Positions 17,107 to 28,637 of a DNA stretch of 64,000 nucleotides are shown piece by piece; within the stretch, counting starts at the first letter, position 1, and the number at the start of each line of letters is the position of its first letter. The stretch lies in assembly GCF_049341845.1 (NCBI RefSeq), contig NZ_JBMPIT010000006.1, positions 186,001 to 250,000 on the forward strand. The letters run 5' to 3'. This DNA comes from Curtobacterium guangdongense (GTDB lineage: Bacteria > Actinomycetota > Actinomycetes > Actinomycetales > Microbacteriaceae). Below the pieces are notes generated by a model. The model saw only the letters and a list, made by a program, of their open reading frames with translations, ran no database searches and was not told where the DNA came from. Both the position numbers and the translations under genes were made by a program.

Positions 17107-17119
17107 CAGGCGCGCCGCA

Positions 17120-18049
17120 TCAGTAGTGCCAGGGGAAGGACGTCCACTCGGGCGCGCGCTTCTCGAGGAACGAGTCGCGGCCCTCGACGGCCTCGTCGGT
17201 GCCGTAGGCGAGGCGGGTGGCTTCGCCGGCGAAGACCTGCTGGCCGACCATGCCGTCGTCGACCGCGTTGAAGGCGTACTTGAGCATCCGGATCGCCGTC
17301 GGGGACTTGCCGAGGATGATCTCGCCCCAGCGGATCGCCTCGCGTTCGAGGTCCTCGTGCGGCACGACGGCGTTCACGGCGCCCATCTCGTACGCGCGCT
17401 GCGCCGAGTACTCCTGTGCCAGGAAGAAGACCTCTCGCGCGACCTTCTGGCCGATCTGCTTGGCGTAGTACGCGCTGCCGTACCCGCCGTCGAACGATCC
17501 CACGTCGGCATCGGTCTGCTTGAACTTCCCGTGCTCGGCGCTGGCGATCGTCAGGTCGCAGATGGCGTGCAGCGAGTGCCCGCCGCCGGCCGCCCACCCG
17601 GGGACCACGGCGATGACGACCTTCGGCATCATGCGGATGAGTCGCTGGACCTCGAGGATGTGCAGCCGACCCATCGACGCCTGGGCTGCGGCCGGGTCGA
17701 CGCCCTCCGGCGGGGCCCCCTCGTCACCGACGTACTGGTAGCCGCTGCGGCCACGGATGCGCTGGTCGCCGCCGGAGCAGAACGCCCAGCCGCCGTCCTT
17801 CGGGCTCGGGCCGTTGCCGGTGAGCAGGACGACGCCGACGCGGGGGTCCTGGCGGGCGTCGTCGAGTGCGCGGTAGAGCTCGTCCACCGTGCGGGGACGG
17901 AAGGCGTTGCGGACCTCGGGGCGGTCGAAGGCGATGCGGACGATGCCCTTCGACACGTGCTTGTGGTAGGTGATGTCGGTGAACGACGCGGCTGCGGGAG
18001 CGGTCGTCCAGACGTCGGGGTCGAACAGGTCGGACACGGTGTCGGGCAT
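17120..18049 (-). CDS. menB: 1,4-dihydroxy-2-naphthoyl-CoA synthase
   Basis: The 309-residue crotonase-fold enzyme cyclises OSB-CoA to DHNA-CoA. Recognisable are DITYHKHVSKGIVRIAFDRP, the oxyanion-hole block FCSGGDQRIRG, the second block GWAAGGGHSLHAICDL, and FDGGYGSAYYAK. The C-terminus EWTSFPWHY is the MenB type. TAGGTT ends six bases before ATG 18049 (leaderless). It heads the menB-menE-menA run. Confidence 0.94.
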   Translation of the reverse strand: MPDTVSDLFDPDVWTTAPAAASFTDITYHKHVSKGIVRIAFDRPEVRNAFRPRTVDELYRALDDARQDPRVGVVLLTGNGPSPKDGGWAFCSGGDQRIRGRSGYQYVGDEGAPPEGVDPAAAQASMGRLHILEVQRLIRMMPKVVIAVVPGWAAGGGHSLHAICDLTIASAEHGKFKQTDADVGSFDGGYGSAYYAKQIGQKVAREVFFLAQEYSAQRAYEMGAVNAVVPHEDLEREAIRWGEIILGKSPTAIRMLKYAFNAVDDGMVGQQVFAGEATRLAYGTDEAVEGRDSFLEKRAPEWTSFPWHY

Positions 18050-18072
18050 GCACCCAACCTATCGCCGGAGCC

Positions 18073-18489
18073 CTAGGCCCCCATGTCGGTGAGGAGCTCC
18101 GGGGCGACCATGACGACGAGGACGATGAGGATCACCGGGTTCGCGAAGAACGCCACCACGACGCCGATGGAGCCGTACCACCGGCCGAACCCACCGACCG
18201 CGGCGATGAACCCGAGCACGGCGGCGACGAGCGTCAGGAACACGACGACGAAGCAGATGCCGAACGCGAAGGTCGTGTCGCCGCCCATGAACACCGCGAA
18301 GGCGCTGGCGTCGACGGCGGCCGAGACGATCGCGAGGCCGAAGGCGATCTTGCCGACGAGGGGGTTCTTGCGGCGACGCGAGGCGGTCTTCGCCCGGACG
18401 TCGACGGTGTTGCTCCGCATGAGACGCGCGAACTCGTCGCTGCCTCCGGACGTGCTGCGTGACGACCGCTGGTGCGGGTTGGACGTCAC
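18073..18489 (-). CDS. Small membrane protein of unknown function
   Basis: The 138-residue protein has a basic, serine-rich cytoplasmic N-terminus (about 45 residues) followed by three hydrophobic helices, ending PVILIVLVVMVAPELLTDMG. I do not recognise a family. The GTG at 18489 has a strong AGGGAGG four bases upstream, in contrast to its leaderless neighbours. It lies between menB and menC on the menB strand and is divergent from menC. A role in menaquinone synthesis would be guesswork. Confidence 0.7.
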   Translation of the reverse strand: MTSNPHQRSSRSTSGGSDEFARLMRSNTVDVRAKTASRRRKNPLVGKIAFGLAIVSAAVDASAFAVFMGGDTTFAFGICFVVVFLTLVAAVLGFIAAVGGFGRWYGSIGVVVAFFANPVILIVLVVMVAPELLTDMGA

Positions 18490-18625
18490 GGAGCCTCCCT
18501 CTGGTCGTGGCCGATCGGAGCCGACCGAGGCCGACCGATGCATGCTAATGCTCCGCCCTGGCGGTCCCCTCCGAGGAACTGTGAGGTCCGCTGGACACGT
18601 GCCGTCCGGCTGCGAGGATGGATCC

Positions 18626-19615
18626 GTGCTCCCCGATCTCGCCGACCTCCTCGCCGATGCCCACGTCGTCGCCCTCCCGATGCGGGTGCGGTTCCGCGGC
18701 ATCACCACGCGGGAGGCGATGGTGCTCCGCGGGCCGGAGGGCTGGACGGAGTTCTCGCCGTTCGTCGAGTACGACGACGCCGAGGCCGCCGCGTGGCTTC
18801 GCGGTGCGATCGACTTCGGCTGGACGCCGCACACCCCCGCGATGCCATCCGTCCTGGTCAACGCCACCGTCCCCGCCGTCGATCCCGGTGCCGTGGCAGG
18901 ACTGCTCGCGCGGTACCCGGGCTGCACGACCGCGAAGGTCAAGGTCGCGGAACCCGGGACCTCGATCGACGACGACGTCGCCCGGGTCGCCGAGGTCCGG
19001 CGGGTGATGGGTCCGTCCGCGGCCGTCCGTGTCGACGCGAACGGCTTGTGGACCCTCGACCAGGCAGCCGAGGCGCTGGAACGTCTGGCTCCGTTCGACC
19101 TGCAGTACGCGGAGCAGCCGTGCCGGACCGTGCCCGAGCTCGCGGCGCTGCGTGCACGGATCGACGGGCTCGGCGTGCGGATCGCCGCCGACGAGAGCGT
19201 CCGGAAGGCATCGGATCCGCTCGCGGTCGCCCGGGCGGGGGCGGCTGACGTGCTCGTCGTCAAGGCGCAGCCCCTCGGCGGGATCACCGCCGCCCGGGAG
19301 GTCATCGCGTCGGCCGGGCTCCCCTGCGTGGTGTCCAGCGCGCTCGACACGTCCGTCGGCCTCGGCATGGGGGCGTTCCTCGCCGCGGCGGCGATGTCCC
19401 CCGGGTACGCGGCGGGACTCGGGACCGCGGCGATGTTCGAGGGAGACGTCACCGCGTCGCCGCTGCTGCCCGAGGACGGCAGGATCGCGGTCCGTCGGGT
19501 GGAGCCGTCGTCGGCGCTGCTCGAGCGCTTCCGGGCCGCCCCGGATCGGGAAGCGTGGTGGCGCGCCCGTGTCGAGCGCGTCCACGCGCTCCTCGCCGCC
19601 GCGCCCGGCGCGTAG
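18626..19615 (+). CDS. menC: o-succinylbenzoate synthase
   Basis: The 329-residue enolase-superfamily enzyme dehydrates SHCHC to o-succinylbenzoate. Visible are the catalytic KVKV (first Lys pair), the metal ligands in VRVDANGLW, the Glu in YAEQPC, the Asp in AADESV and the second catalytic Lys in VVKAQPLGG. The ORF reaches further upstream, but GTG 18626 is preceded at six bases by GAGGAT, a weak leaderless-type box. It completes the set of men genes here except menH and the DHNA-CoA thioesterase. Confidence 0.92.
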   Translation: MLPDLADLLADAHVVALPMRVRFRGITTREAMVLRGPEGWTEFSPFVEYDDAEAAAWLRGAIDFGWTPHTPAMPSVLVNATVPAVDPGAVAGLLARYPGCTTAKVKVAEPGTSIDDDVARVAEVRRVMGPSAAVRVDANGLWTLDQAAEALERLAPFDLQYAEQPCRTVPELAALRARIDGLGVRIAADESVRKASDPLAVARAGAADVLVVKAQPLGGITAAREVIASAGLPCVVSSALDTSVGLGMGAFLAAAAMSPGYAAGLGTAAMFEGDVTASPLLPEDGRIAVRRVEPSSALLERFRAAPDREAWWRARVERVHALLAAAPGA

Positions 19616-19657
19616 CGTCCCCCCGGACGGGCCCGCCGCGCCGGACGGGCCCGTGAA

Positions 19658-19707
19658 ATCGCAATCCGTGTCGGTACGCCATTCCCGGAACCGACGCGGA
19701 GTGCGAT
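19658..19707. repeat. Imperfect 18-bp inverted repeat after menC
   Basis: Arms 19658-19675 and 19690-19707 match at 16 of 18 positions (ATCGCAATCCGTGTCGGT and its near complement) around a 14-bp spacer. It lies 43 bases after the menC stop in a 274-bp intergenic stretch. A terminator or small REP-like element would fit; there is no T-tract. Confidence 0.5.
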
Positions 19708-19812
19708 CTCAGCCGCCAGGAGCCGCGCGCCGACCAAGGGACCGGCACCGAGCCTCCAGGCTGGGCGACCGGTGGCGGACCGACCTGACCCGGTGTCGCG
19801 CCCCCACGTGAA

Positions 19813-19842
19813 CATCGCGCCCCGTCGTGACGGGGCGCGATG
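19813..19842. terminator. Bidirectional-type hairpin between menC and ccsB
   Basis: A 13-bp perfect stem (CATCGCGCCCCGT and its complement) with loop CGTG lies between the convergent menC and ccsB genes, 48 bases after the ccsB stop on the minus strand. It is the likely terminator of the cytochrome c biogenesis operon. Confidence 0.7.
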
Positions 19843-19889
19843 TCAACCAGCGGGCGCGAACCACCGACGAGCGGCGGACGCGACCGGAC

Positions 19890-20890
19890 TCACAGGCCGG
19901 AATAGCTGTGCAGGCCCTTGAAGAACACGTTCACGACGGAGAAGTTGAACATGACGGCCGCGAACCCGATGAGCGCCAGCCACGACGACCGCGCACCACG
20001 CCACCCGCGGGTCGCACGGGCGTGGATGTACCCGGCGTAGACGACCCAGATGATGAACGTCCAGACTTCCTTCGTGTCCCAGCCCCAGTAGCGACCCCAG
20101 GCACGCTCGGCCCAGATCGCACCGGCGATGAGCGTGAAGGTCCAGAGGACGAAGCCGACGAGGAGCACACGGTAGGTGAGGACCTCGAGCCGGTCGGCGT
20201 CCGGCAGCGTCTCCATGAAGCGGATCTTCTTGGACACGGCCGGGTGCCCGAGCCGGTAGGTCTGCACGAGCTGCGCCACCGCGAGCCCGGCGCCGAGCGC
20301 GAAGAAGCCGGTGCCGGCGATCGCCACGAACACGTGGATGACGAGCCAGTACGACTGCAGCGCCGGCTGGAGCGGGACGACGGGCACGTAGTAGTTGACC
20401 GTCGCGATGCCGAGCAGGATGAGCGTGAGGCCGGTGATGAAGACGCCGAGGAACTTCAGGTTCTGCCAGAGCTGCACCAGCAGGAAGATCAGCACGATCA
20501 GCCCGGTGCCGGTCAGCGAGAACTCGAACATGTTGCCCCACGGCACACGGTCGGCCGCGATGCCACGGAGCACGATCGAGCCGACGTGCAGGATGAGCGC
20601 GAGGATCGTCATCGCCATGCCGACCCGTTCGAACCGGGTGCCACGACGGCCGGAGCCGGTCTTCGCCGGTGCCTCCACCCGCTCGAGCACGACGGTGCCG
20701 CCCTGGACGGTGGCGACCGTCTTCGCCGCGCCCTGCTGCTGCGCCGTCACGGACTGCGTGTCGGTCGCGACGGACACCTCGCCCGCGCGCTTGGCCATGT
20801 CCAGCGCGAACGAGATGAACGCGATCACGTAGACGGCCATCGCCGAGTACGTGAGCACGACCGAGTAGGTCGCGAGGTTCTCCGTCATGT

Positions 20891-20894
<4 letters not shown>
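19890..20894 (-). CDS. ccsB: Cytochrome c biogenesis protein CcsB/ResC
   Basis: The 334-residue polytopic protein carries the haem-handling tryptophan-rich WWD motif, seen as WGRYWGWDTKEVW in the C-terminal third, flanked by conserved His residues in RGWRG and VPWGN contexts. With ResB it forms the System II haem delivery and ligation complex that attaches haem to apocytochrome c outside the membrane. GTG 20894 overlaps the resB stop in GTGA, so the two are coupled. A Gln/Ala-rich loop (about residues 40-75) is a lineage-specific insertion. Confidence 0.93.
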
Positions 20895-22613
<1,719 letters not shown>

Positions 22614-22630
<17 letters not shown>

Positions 22631-23354
22631 AGCTCTGGATCACCGCCCCCACGCTCGACATGACGGCCGACCAGATACCGGTGACCATGAGCAGACCGAT
22701 GACGATCAGGATCGCTCCTCCGATGATGTTGACGATGCGCATGTGGCGCTTGACGACGCGGATCGCTCCCGAAGCCCAGCCGGCGCCGAGCGCGACGAGC
22801 AGGAACGGGATGCCGAGGCCGAGGCAGTAGGCGACGCCGAGCCACATCCCCTGCCAGGCGCTGCCGGACTGCACGCTCAGCAGGTTGATCGCGGCGAGCG
22901 TCGGGCCGAGGCACGGGGTCCAGCCGAGGCCGAACACGATGCCGAGCAGCGGCGCGCCGACGAGGCCCGTCGCCGGGGTCCACGACGGCTTCAGGGTGCG
23001 CTGCAGGAAGGTGAAGCGGCCGACGAACACCAGGCCCATCACGATCACCACGACACCGAGGACCTGCGTGATGAGGTCGCGCCAGCGGACGAGCCAGAAC
23101 CCGAGCGCACCGAACACCGTCGTGTAGGCGACGAACACCGCCGTGAAGCCGAGGACGAAGAGCAGCACCCCGAGCACGACGCGGCCGCGTCCCCGTCCGC
23201 CCTCGGCGACACCGCCGACGTACCCGAGGTACCCGGGGACGAGCGGCAGCACGCACGGCGACAGGAACGAGACCAGCCCCGCGAGCAGCGCCACCGGGAG
23301 GGCGACGAGCATCTGCCCGCTGAGGATCGCGTCGGCGAAGGGGTTGCTGCCCAC
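22614..23354 (-). CDS. ccdA: Thiol-disulfide electron carrier CcdA
   Basis: The 246-residue membrane protein has six helices and the two redox cysteines of the CcdA/DsbD family, in LSPCVLPLVPGYL (N-terminal half) and WTPCLGPTL. It passes electrons from cytoplasmic thioredoxin to the extracytoplasmic thiol reductase encoded just upstream, keeping apocytochrome c cysteines reduced. The start GTG 23354 lies three bases after the tlpA stop. Confidence 0.93.
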
Positions 23355-23357
23355 GGC

Positions 23358-23981
23358 TCAGGAGGCCTTGCCGGTGAGCTCGTCCGACACCAGGGTGTCG
23401 AGGATGCTCGTGCTGTCCACGGCGCCGAGCACGCGGGCCGCGACCCGGCCCTGCTTGTCGAGGACGATCGTCGCCGGGACCGCGTTCGGGGCGATCTGAC
23501 CGGAGAGCGCGAGCTGCATCTCGCCCTTGTCGGCGTCGAGCACGGTCGGGTAGTCGACCTTGAAGGTGCGCTCGAACGCGGCGGCGGTGGCCTTCTGGTC
23601 GCGCACGTTGACGCCGATGAACTGGACCTGGTCGTCGGTGTACTTCTGGTGCACCTCGTTGAGGTACTTCGCCTCGGCACGGCACGGCGGGCAGCCGGCG
23701 TACCAGAAGTTCAGGACGACGACCTTGCCCCGGAGCGCCTTCGCCGTCAGTTCGTCGCCGTCGGCGGTCGTCGCGTCGAAGTCGACCGCGTCCGTGCGCT
23801 TGTCCTGGGCGACCTCGGTCACCGCGCCGTCGCCGGAGATGTAGTTCTGCGTCGTCCCGCTGCCGTACTGCTGCGAGAGCTTGTCGCTGCTGCCGGACGA
23901 GCAGCCGGTGAGGGCGATCGCGGCGACCAACACGGTCGCTCCGACGGCGAGGAGCCGCCCCTTCGTGCTGCGCTCGGTCAC
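23358..23981 (-). CDS. TlpA/ResA-type thiol-disulfide reductase lipoprotein
   Basis: The 207-residue protein has a lipoprotein signal (VAAIALTGC, lipidated Cys at about 27) and a thioredoxin-like domain with FWYAGCPPCRAEAKYL, i.e. the CxxC active site, plus the cis-Pro region NAVPATIVLD. It reduces apocytochrome c thiols outside the membrane, recharged by CcdA. GTG 23981 overlaps the stop of the phosphatase gene (GTGA), so it belongs to the same transcript. Confidence 0.92.
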   Translation of the reverse strand: MTERSTKGRLLAVGATVLVAAIALTGCSSGSSDKLSQQYGSGTTQNYISGDGAVTEVAQDKRTDAVDFDATTADGDELTAKALRGKVVVLNFWYAGCPPCRAEAKYLNEVHQKYTDDQVQFIGVNVRDQKATAAAFERTFKVDYPTVLDADKGEMQLALSGQIAPNAVPATIVLDKQGRVAARVLGAVDSTSILDTLVSDELTGKAS

Positions 23982-24634
23982 ACTGCTCCTTCGTCGATCG
24001 CCGTCCCGCGGAGTTCCTCGGCCGGGTCGGCGTACCCGACCTCGGTGAACCGACCGCTCGGCGTGGCGGGCACACGCTCGAGGGTGGTGATGCTCGAGAG
24101 GTCACAGCGACGCTTGCGCGGGTCGTGCCACAGAGGCTCCCCCGCGAGACGTCGGTGCACCATCCAGATCGGCAGCTGGTGACTGACGAGGACCACGTCG
24201 CCCTCGTCCGTGCTCTCCCAGGCCGTGGCGACGGCGGCGAGCATGCGGTTCGCGATCGACTCGTACGCCTCGCCCCAGCTCGGGCGGAGCGGGTTCGCGA
24301 TCCAGGGCCACTCGGCCGGACGACGGAGCGATCGCTTCGTGAACCCGGGAGGCTGTCCCTCGTAGCGGTTGGTGGGCTCGATGAGGCGCTCGTCGAGCGT
24401 GACGTCGAGGCCGTACGCCGCGGCCCACGGCGCGGCGGACTCCTGTGTGCGCTGCAGCGGCGAGGCGATGATCCGGCGCACGTCGACGCCGGAGTCCTTC
24501 CACGCGGCGGCGGACGCTGCGGCCATGGCGGTGCCGAGCTCGCTCAGTCCGAAGCCCGGGAGTCGGCCGTAGAGCACACGGTCCGGGTTGTGTACCTCGC
24601 CGTGCCGCACGAGGTGGATTCGGGTCGCGGGCAT
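23978..24634 (-). CDS. Histidine phosphatase family protein
   Basis: The 218-residue protein begins TRIHLVRHGEVHNP, the RHG phosphohistidine motif, and has VLVSHQLPIW with the second catalytic His. It is a phosphoglycerate-mutase-like phosphatase; the substrate is unknown. Such genes commonly precede the cytochrome c maturation genes in actinobacteria. ATG 24634 follows TAGACT by seven bases (leaderless), so it carries the promoter of the tlpA-ccdA-resB-ccsB operon. Confidence 0.88.
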   Translation of the reverse strand: MPATRIHLVRHGEVHNPDRVLYGRLPGFGLSELGTAMAAASAAAWKDSGVDVRRIIASPLQRTQESAAPWAAAYGLDVTLDERLIEPTNRYEGQPPGFTKRSLRRPAEWPWIANPLRPSWGEAYESIANRMLAAVATAWESTDEGDVVLVSHQLPIWMVHRRLAGEPLWHDPRKRRCDLSSITTLERVPATPSGRFTEVGYADPAEELRGTAIDEGAV

Positions 24635-24701
24635 GGGTTCCAGTCTAGGTCGCTCAGCTGTTCCCACCGCCCGCACAGACGATCCACGGCTTCGGGAGCA
24701 C

Positions 24702-26192
24702 TCAGTCGAGGTGGCCGGAGAGCCTGCCGTGCAGCGCGACCGACCCGGTGTTCAGGTTGACGACCTCGACGGTCGAGCCGTGCCCCGCGAACCGCTGCTC
24801 CACGCCGTCGAGCGCCGCGACCGTGCTCGCGTCGAACACGTGTCCCTCGGACATGTCGATGACGACGTGTTCGGGGTCCTCGGCGTAGGAGAACCGGGTG
24901 ACGAGGTCGTTCGAGGACGCGAAGAACAGCGCGCCGCGGACCCGGTAGCGGACGGTGTGCTCGTCGACGGGCTCCCGCACGACGGTCACGACGTGCGCCA
25001 CCCGCCGCGCGAACACCAGCGCCGCGACGACGACACCCACGATCACACCGGTGGCGAGGTTGTTCGTCACGACGACGACGATGACGGTGATGACCATGAC
25101 GGCAGTCTCGCCGAGGGGCATGCGGCCGAGGGTCCTCGGGCGGATGCTGTGCCAGTCGAAGGTGGCCACGCAGACCATCAGCATCACGGCCGTCAGCGCC
25201 GCCATCGGGATCTCCGCCACCACGTCGTGCAGCACGATCGTGAGCACGAGGACGGACGCCCCCGCGACGAACGTCGAGATCCTGGTCCGGGCGCCGGCCG
25301 TCTTCACGTTGATGACCGTCTGCCCGATCATCGCGCAGCCACCCGTGCCGCCGAAGAACGCCGAGACGACGTTGGCGATGCCCTGCCCCCAGGACTCGCG
25401 CCACTTGCTCGAGCCGGTGTCGGTGATGGCGTCGACGAGCTGCGCCGTGAGCAGCGTCTCGATGAGCCCGACGATCGCCATGCCGAAGGCGTACGGCGCG
25501 ATGATCGTCAGCGTCTCGAACGAGAACGGCACCGTGATCCCGGTGAAGCCCGGCAGTGCGGTCGGCAGCGCGCCCTCGTCGCCGACCGTCGGGACGGCGA
25601 CGCTGAAGACGATGGTGATCGCGGTGATGACGACCACGGCGACGAGCGGCGCCGGGACCGCCTTCGTCAGGAACGGGAACGCGACGATGATCGCGACGCC
25701 CAGCGCCGTCAACGGCCAGACCACCAGCGGTACGTCGTGACCGAAGAGGTTCGGCAGCTGCGCCGTGAAGATGAGGATCGCGAGGGCGTTCACGAACGCG
25801 ACGTTGACGCTGCGCGGGATGAAGCGCATCAGCCGCGCGACGCCGAGGAACCCGAGGACGAGCTGGATCACGCCGCCGAGCACGATCGTCGGCACGAGGT
25901 AGTCGATCCCGTGCTCGCGCACCAGCGGGGCGATCACGAGCGCGACGGAGCCGGCAGCGGCGGACACCATCGCGGGCCTGCCACCGACGATCGCGATCAC
26001 GACGGCGATGACCACGCTCGAGAAGAGCCCGACCGCCGGGTCGACGCCCGCGACGACCGAGAACGAGATGGCCTCGGGGATGAGGGCCAGCGCGGTGACC
26101 ACGCCGGCCAGGACCTCGCGCGTCAGGAGCCTCGGCGAACGGAGTGCGGACAGGACGCTCGGGGCCGCCGGCGCTGAGGTGAGGGTCGTCAT
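24702..26192 (-). CDS. SulP family anion transporter with STAS domain
   Basis: The 496-residue protein has a SulP transporter core of about 10-12 helices (EVLAGVVTALALIPEAISFS at the N-terminus, GGTGGCAMIGQTVINVKTAGART in the middle) and a C-terminal STAS domain (about 410-490, with FDASTVAALDGVE). It may move sulfate, bicarbonate or another anion; the sequence does not decide. A TAGAGT box eight bases before ATG 26192 lies within the palindrome shared with the divergent merR gene, so MerR probably controls it. Confidence 0.9.
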   Translation of the reverse strand: MTTLTSAPAAPSVLSALRSPRLLTREVLAGVVTALALIPEAISFSVVAGVDPAVGLFSSVVIAVVIAIVGGRPAMVSAAAGSVALVIAPLVREHGIDYLVPTIVLGGVIQLVLGFLGVARLMRFIPRSVNVAFVNALAILIFTAQLPNLFGHDVPLVVWPLTALGVAIIVAFPFLTKAVPAPLVAVVVITAITIVFSVAVPTVGDEGALPTALPGFTGITVPFSFETLTIIAPYAFGMAIVGLIETLLTAQLVDAITDTGSSKWRESWGQGIANVVSAFFGGTGGCAMIGQTVINVKTAGARTRISTFVAGASVLVLTIVLHDVVAEIPMAALTAVMLMVCVATFDWHSIRPRTLGRMPLGETAVMVITVIVVVVTNNLATGVIVGVVVAALVFARRVAHVVTVVREPVDEHTVRYRVRGALFFASSNDLVTRFSYAEDPEHVVIDMSEGHVFDASTVAALDGVEQRFAGHGSTVEVVNLNTGSVALHGRLSGHLD

Positions 26193-26200
26193 CGCCGACG

Positions 26201-26226
26201 ACTCTACCGTTACGTGAGGGTAGGGT
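26201..26226. promoter_or_regulatory. MerR-type operator overlapping two divergent -10 boxes
   Basis: ACTCTACC (26201-26208) and GGGTAGGGT (26218-26226) form an inverted repeat around GTTACGTGA. The right arm holds the merR -10 (TAGGGT, plus strand) and the left arm holds the SulP -10 (TAGAGT, minus strand). One bound dimer would touch both promoters. Confidence 0.65.
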
Positions 26227-26234
26227 TGTCACCG

Positions 26235-26645
26235 ATGAGCGACCAGGACGACGCGCACGATGCCGGCACGATGCACATCGGCGAGCTCGCCGACCGCGCA
26301 GGGATGTCCCTCCGGACGATCCGGCACTACGACGAGGTCGGCTTGCTCGTCCCGAGTGGCAGGACCGCCGGTGGGTTCCGCGTGTACACCCCGCGCGACT
26401 TGGAACGCCTGCTCGTCATCCGTCGGATGAAGCCGCTCGGGTTCTCACTCGAGGAGATGGGTGACCTGCTCAGCATCGTCGACGGGCTCCCCGGCGGTGA
26501 TGCGGAGGACACGGCCGCACGCGCAGCGCGCCTCGATGCCTTCCTGGAGGACGCGCGGGCCCGGCACGCGAAGCTCGTTCAGCGGGCGGGCATGGCCGAG
26601 GAGTTCATCGGTACCCTCAGCACCCTGCGCGCCTCGCTCCCCTGA
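26235..26645 (+). CDS. MerR family transcriptional regulator
   Basis: The 136-residue protein opens with the MerR DNA-binding domain: MHIGELADRAGMSLRTIRHY, DEVGLLVPSGRTAGGFRVY and RLLVIRRMKPLGFSLEEMGD. A coiled-coil dimerisation helix follows; no cysteine cluster for metal is present, so the effector is unlikely to be a simple thiophilic metal. ATG 26235 is eight bases after TAGGGT. Divergence from the SulP gene over a shared palindrome suggests control of that transporter and itself. Confidence 0.9.
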   Translation: MSDQDDAHDAGTMHIGELADRAGMSLRTIRHYDEVGLLVPSGRTAGGFRVYTPRDLERLLVIRRMKPLGFSLEEMGDLLSIVDGLPGGDAEDTAARAARLDAFLEDARARHAKLVQRAGMAEEFIGTLSTLRASLP

Positions 26646-26828
26646 CGCCGCGTCGCGCGCGGCCGCGATCTCGCGCTTCCGCTGTTCGATGTGTGCGTGC
26701 CATGCCGCCGCGCCGGCCTTCGCGCGAGCCCACATCGCGTCCAGTTCCTCGTCACTCACCGCAGGGTGTTCATGTCGGTCCAACCAGCGCGTGACGCCTG
26801 CGCGTGCGCGTGTGAAGATCGTCGTCAT
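26445..26828 (-). CDS. Small hypothetical protein overlapping merR antisense
   Basis: The first 70 residues (MTTIFTRARAGVTRWLDRHE, then a helical WARAKAGAAAWHAHIEQRKR) look like a real helical protein, and GAGGGAG lies six bases before ATG 26828. The remaining residues run antisense through the merR 3' end, so either the frame truly overlaps by 200 bases or a frameshift has removed an earlier stop. No family is recognised. It may be coupled to a small frame upstream that ends in ATGA at this start. Confidence 0.4.
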   Translation of the reverse strand: MTTIFTRARAGVTRWLDRHEHPAVSDEELDAMWARAKAGAAAWHAHIEQRKREIAAARDAASGERGAQGAEGTDELLGHARPLNELRVPGPRVLQEGIEARCACGRVLRITAGEPVDDAEQVTHLLE

Positions 26829-26862
26829 CCCGTCTCCCTCGATCTGCTGAGCAGTTCCCGCA

Positions 26863-27006
26863 TCACCTTCGCACCCCGTTCCTCACCTCGTGGAATCTTC
26901 TGCATGTCGCACATCGCCGCGGCGAAGGCGTACCCGAGACGGCCGCGACCACCGTCGCCACCGCAGCAGGTGGCCAGGCCGCGAGTGCTTCGATCCCCTC
27001 CGTCAT
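26863..27006 (-). CDS. Possible 47-residue small protein with CxxC
   Basis: ATG 27006 has a near-perfect ribosome binding site (GGGGAGGAGGT four bases upstream). The frame encodes a hydrophobic Ala/Val segment then RRCATCRRFHEVRNG, with a CxxC pair, and stops at 26863. A competing frame on the same strand (ending KVMRELLSRSRETG and overlapping the next start in ATGA) is equally open, so a frameshift relation between the two is possible. The strong ribosome binding site is the main evidence. Confidence 0.35.
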   Translation of the reverse strand: MTEGIEALAAWPPAAVATVVAAVSGTPSPRRCATCRRFHEVRNGVRR

Positions 27007-27153
27007 GAGGACCTCCTCCCCGCTCGCGACCCGGCCACATCGAGAACGCTACGAGCGCGGCGGAGGCGATCCGGGCCTCCAGGCCGCATCTGTGGACGAC
27101 CACCGGACGCAACCGGGCTGTGCAGAACTGCCAGGCCGGTAGACTCGACGACC

Positions 27154-28494
<1,341 letters not shown>

Positions 28495-28515
28495 GTTCAC
28501 GCCGCCGTCGCGGCA

Positions 28516-28574
28516 TCGAGGGAACAGAAAACGTCGCCCCCAGCTTCGGGAGGCGACGTTTTCTGTTCCCTCGA
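28516..28574. repeat. Hairpin repeat family A, copy 1 (perfect 23-bp arms)
   Basis: Arms 28516-28538 and 28552-28574 are perfect complements, starting TCGAGGGAACAGAAAACGTC, around a 13-base loop. It sits between the convergent aspS and Dabb genes and can act as a bidirectional terminator. The same outer arm recurs at 44057-44119 and at the window end, with different loops. Confidence 0.85.
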
Positions 28575-28637
28575 CCCCGGGACGACGGACGCGGAGACGA
28601 GGGGCGCGGCACACGCACGCCGGACGGGAGGCTCGGC

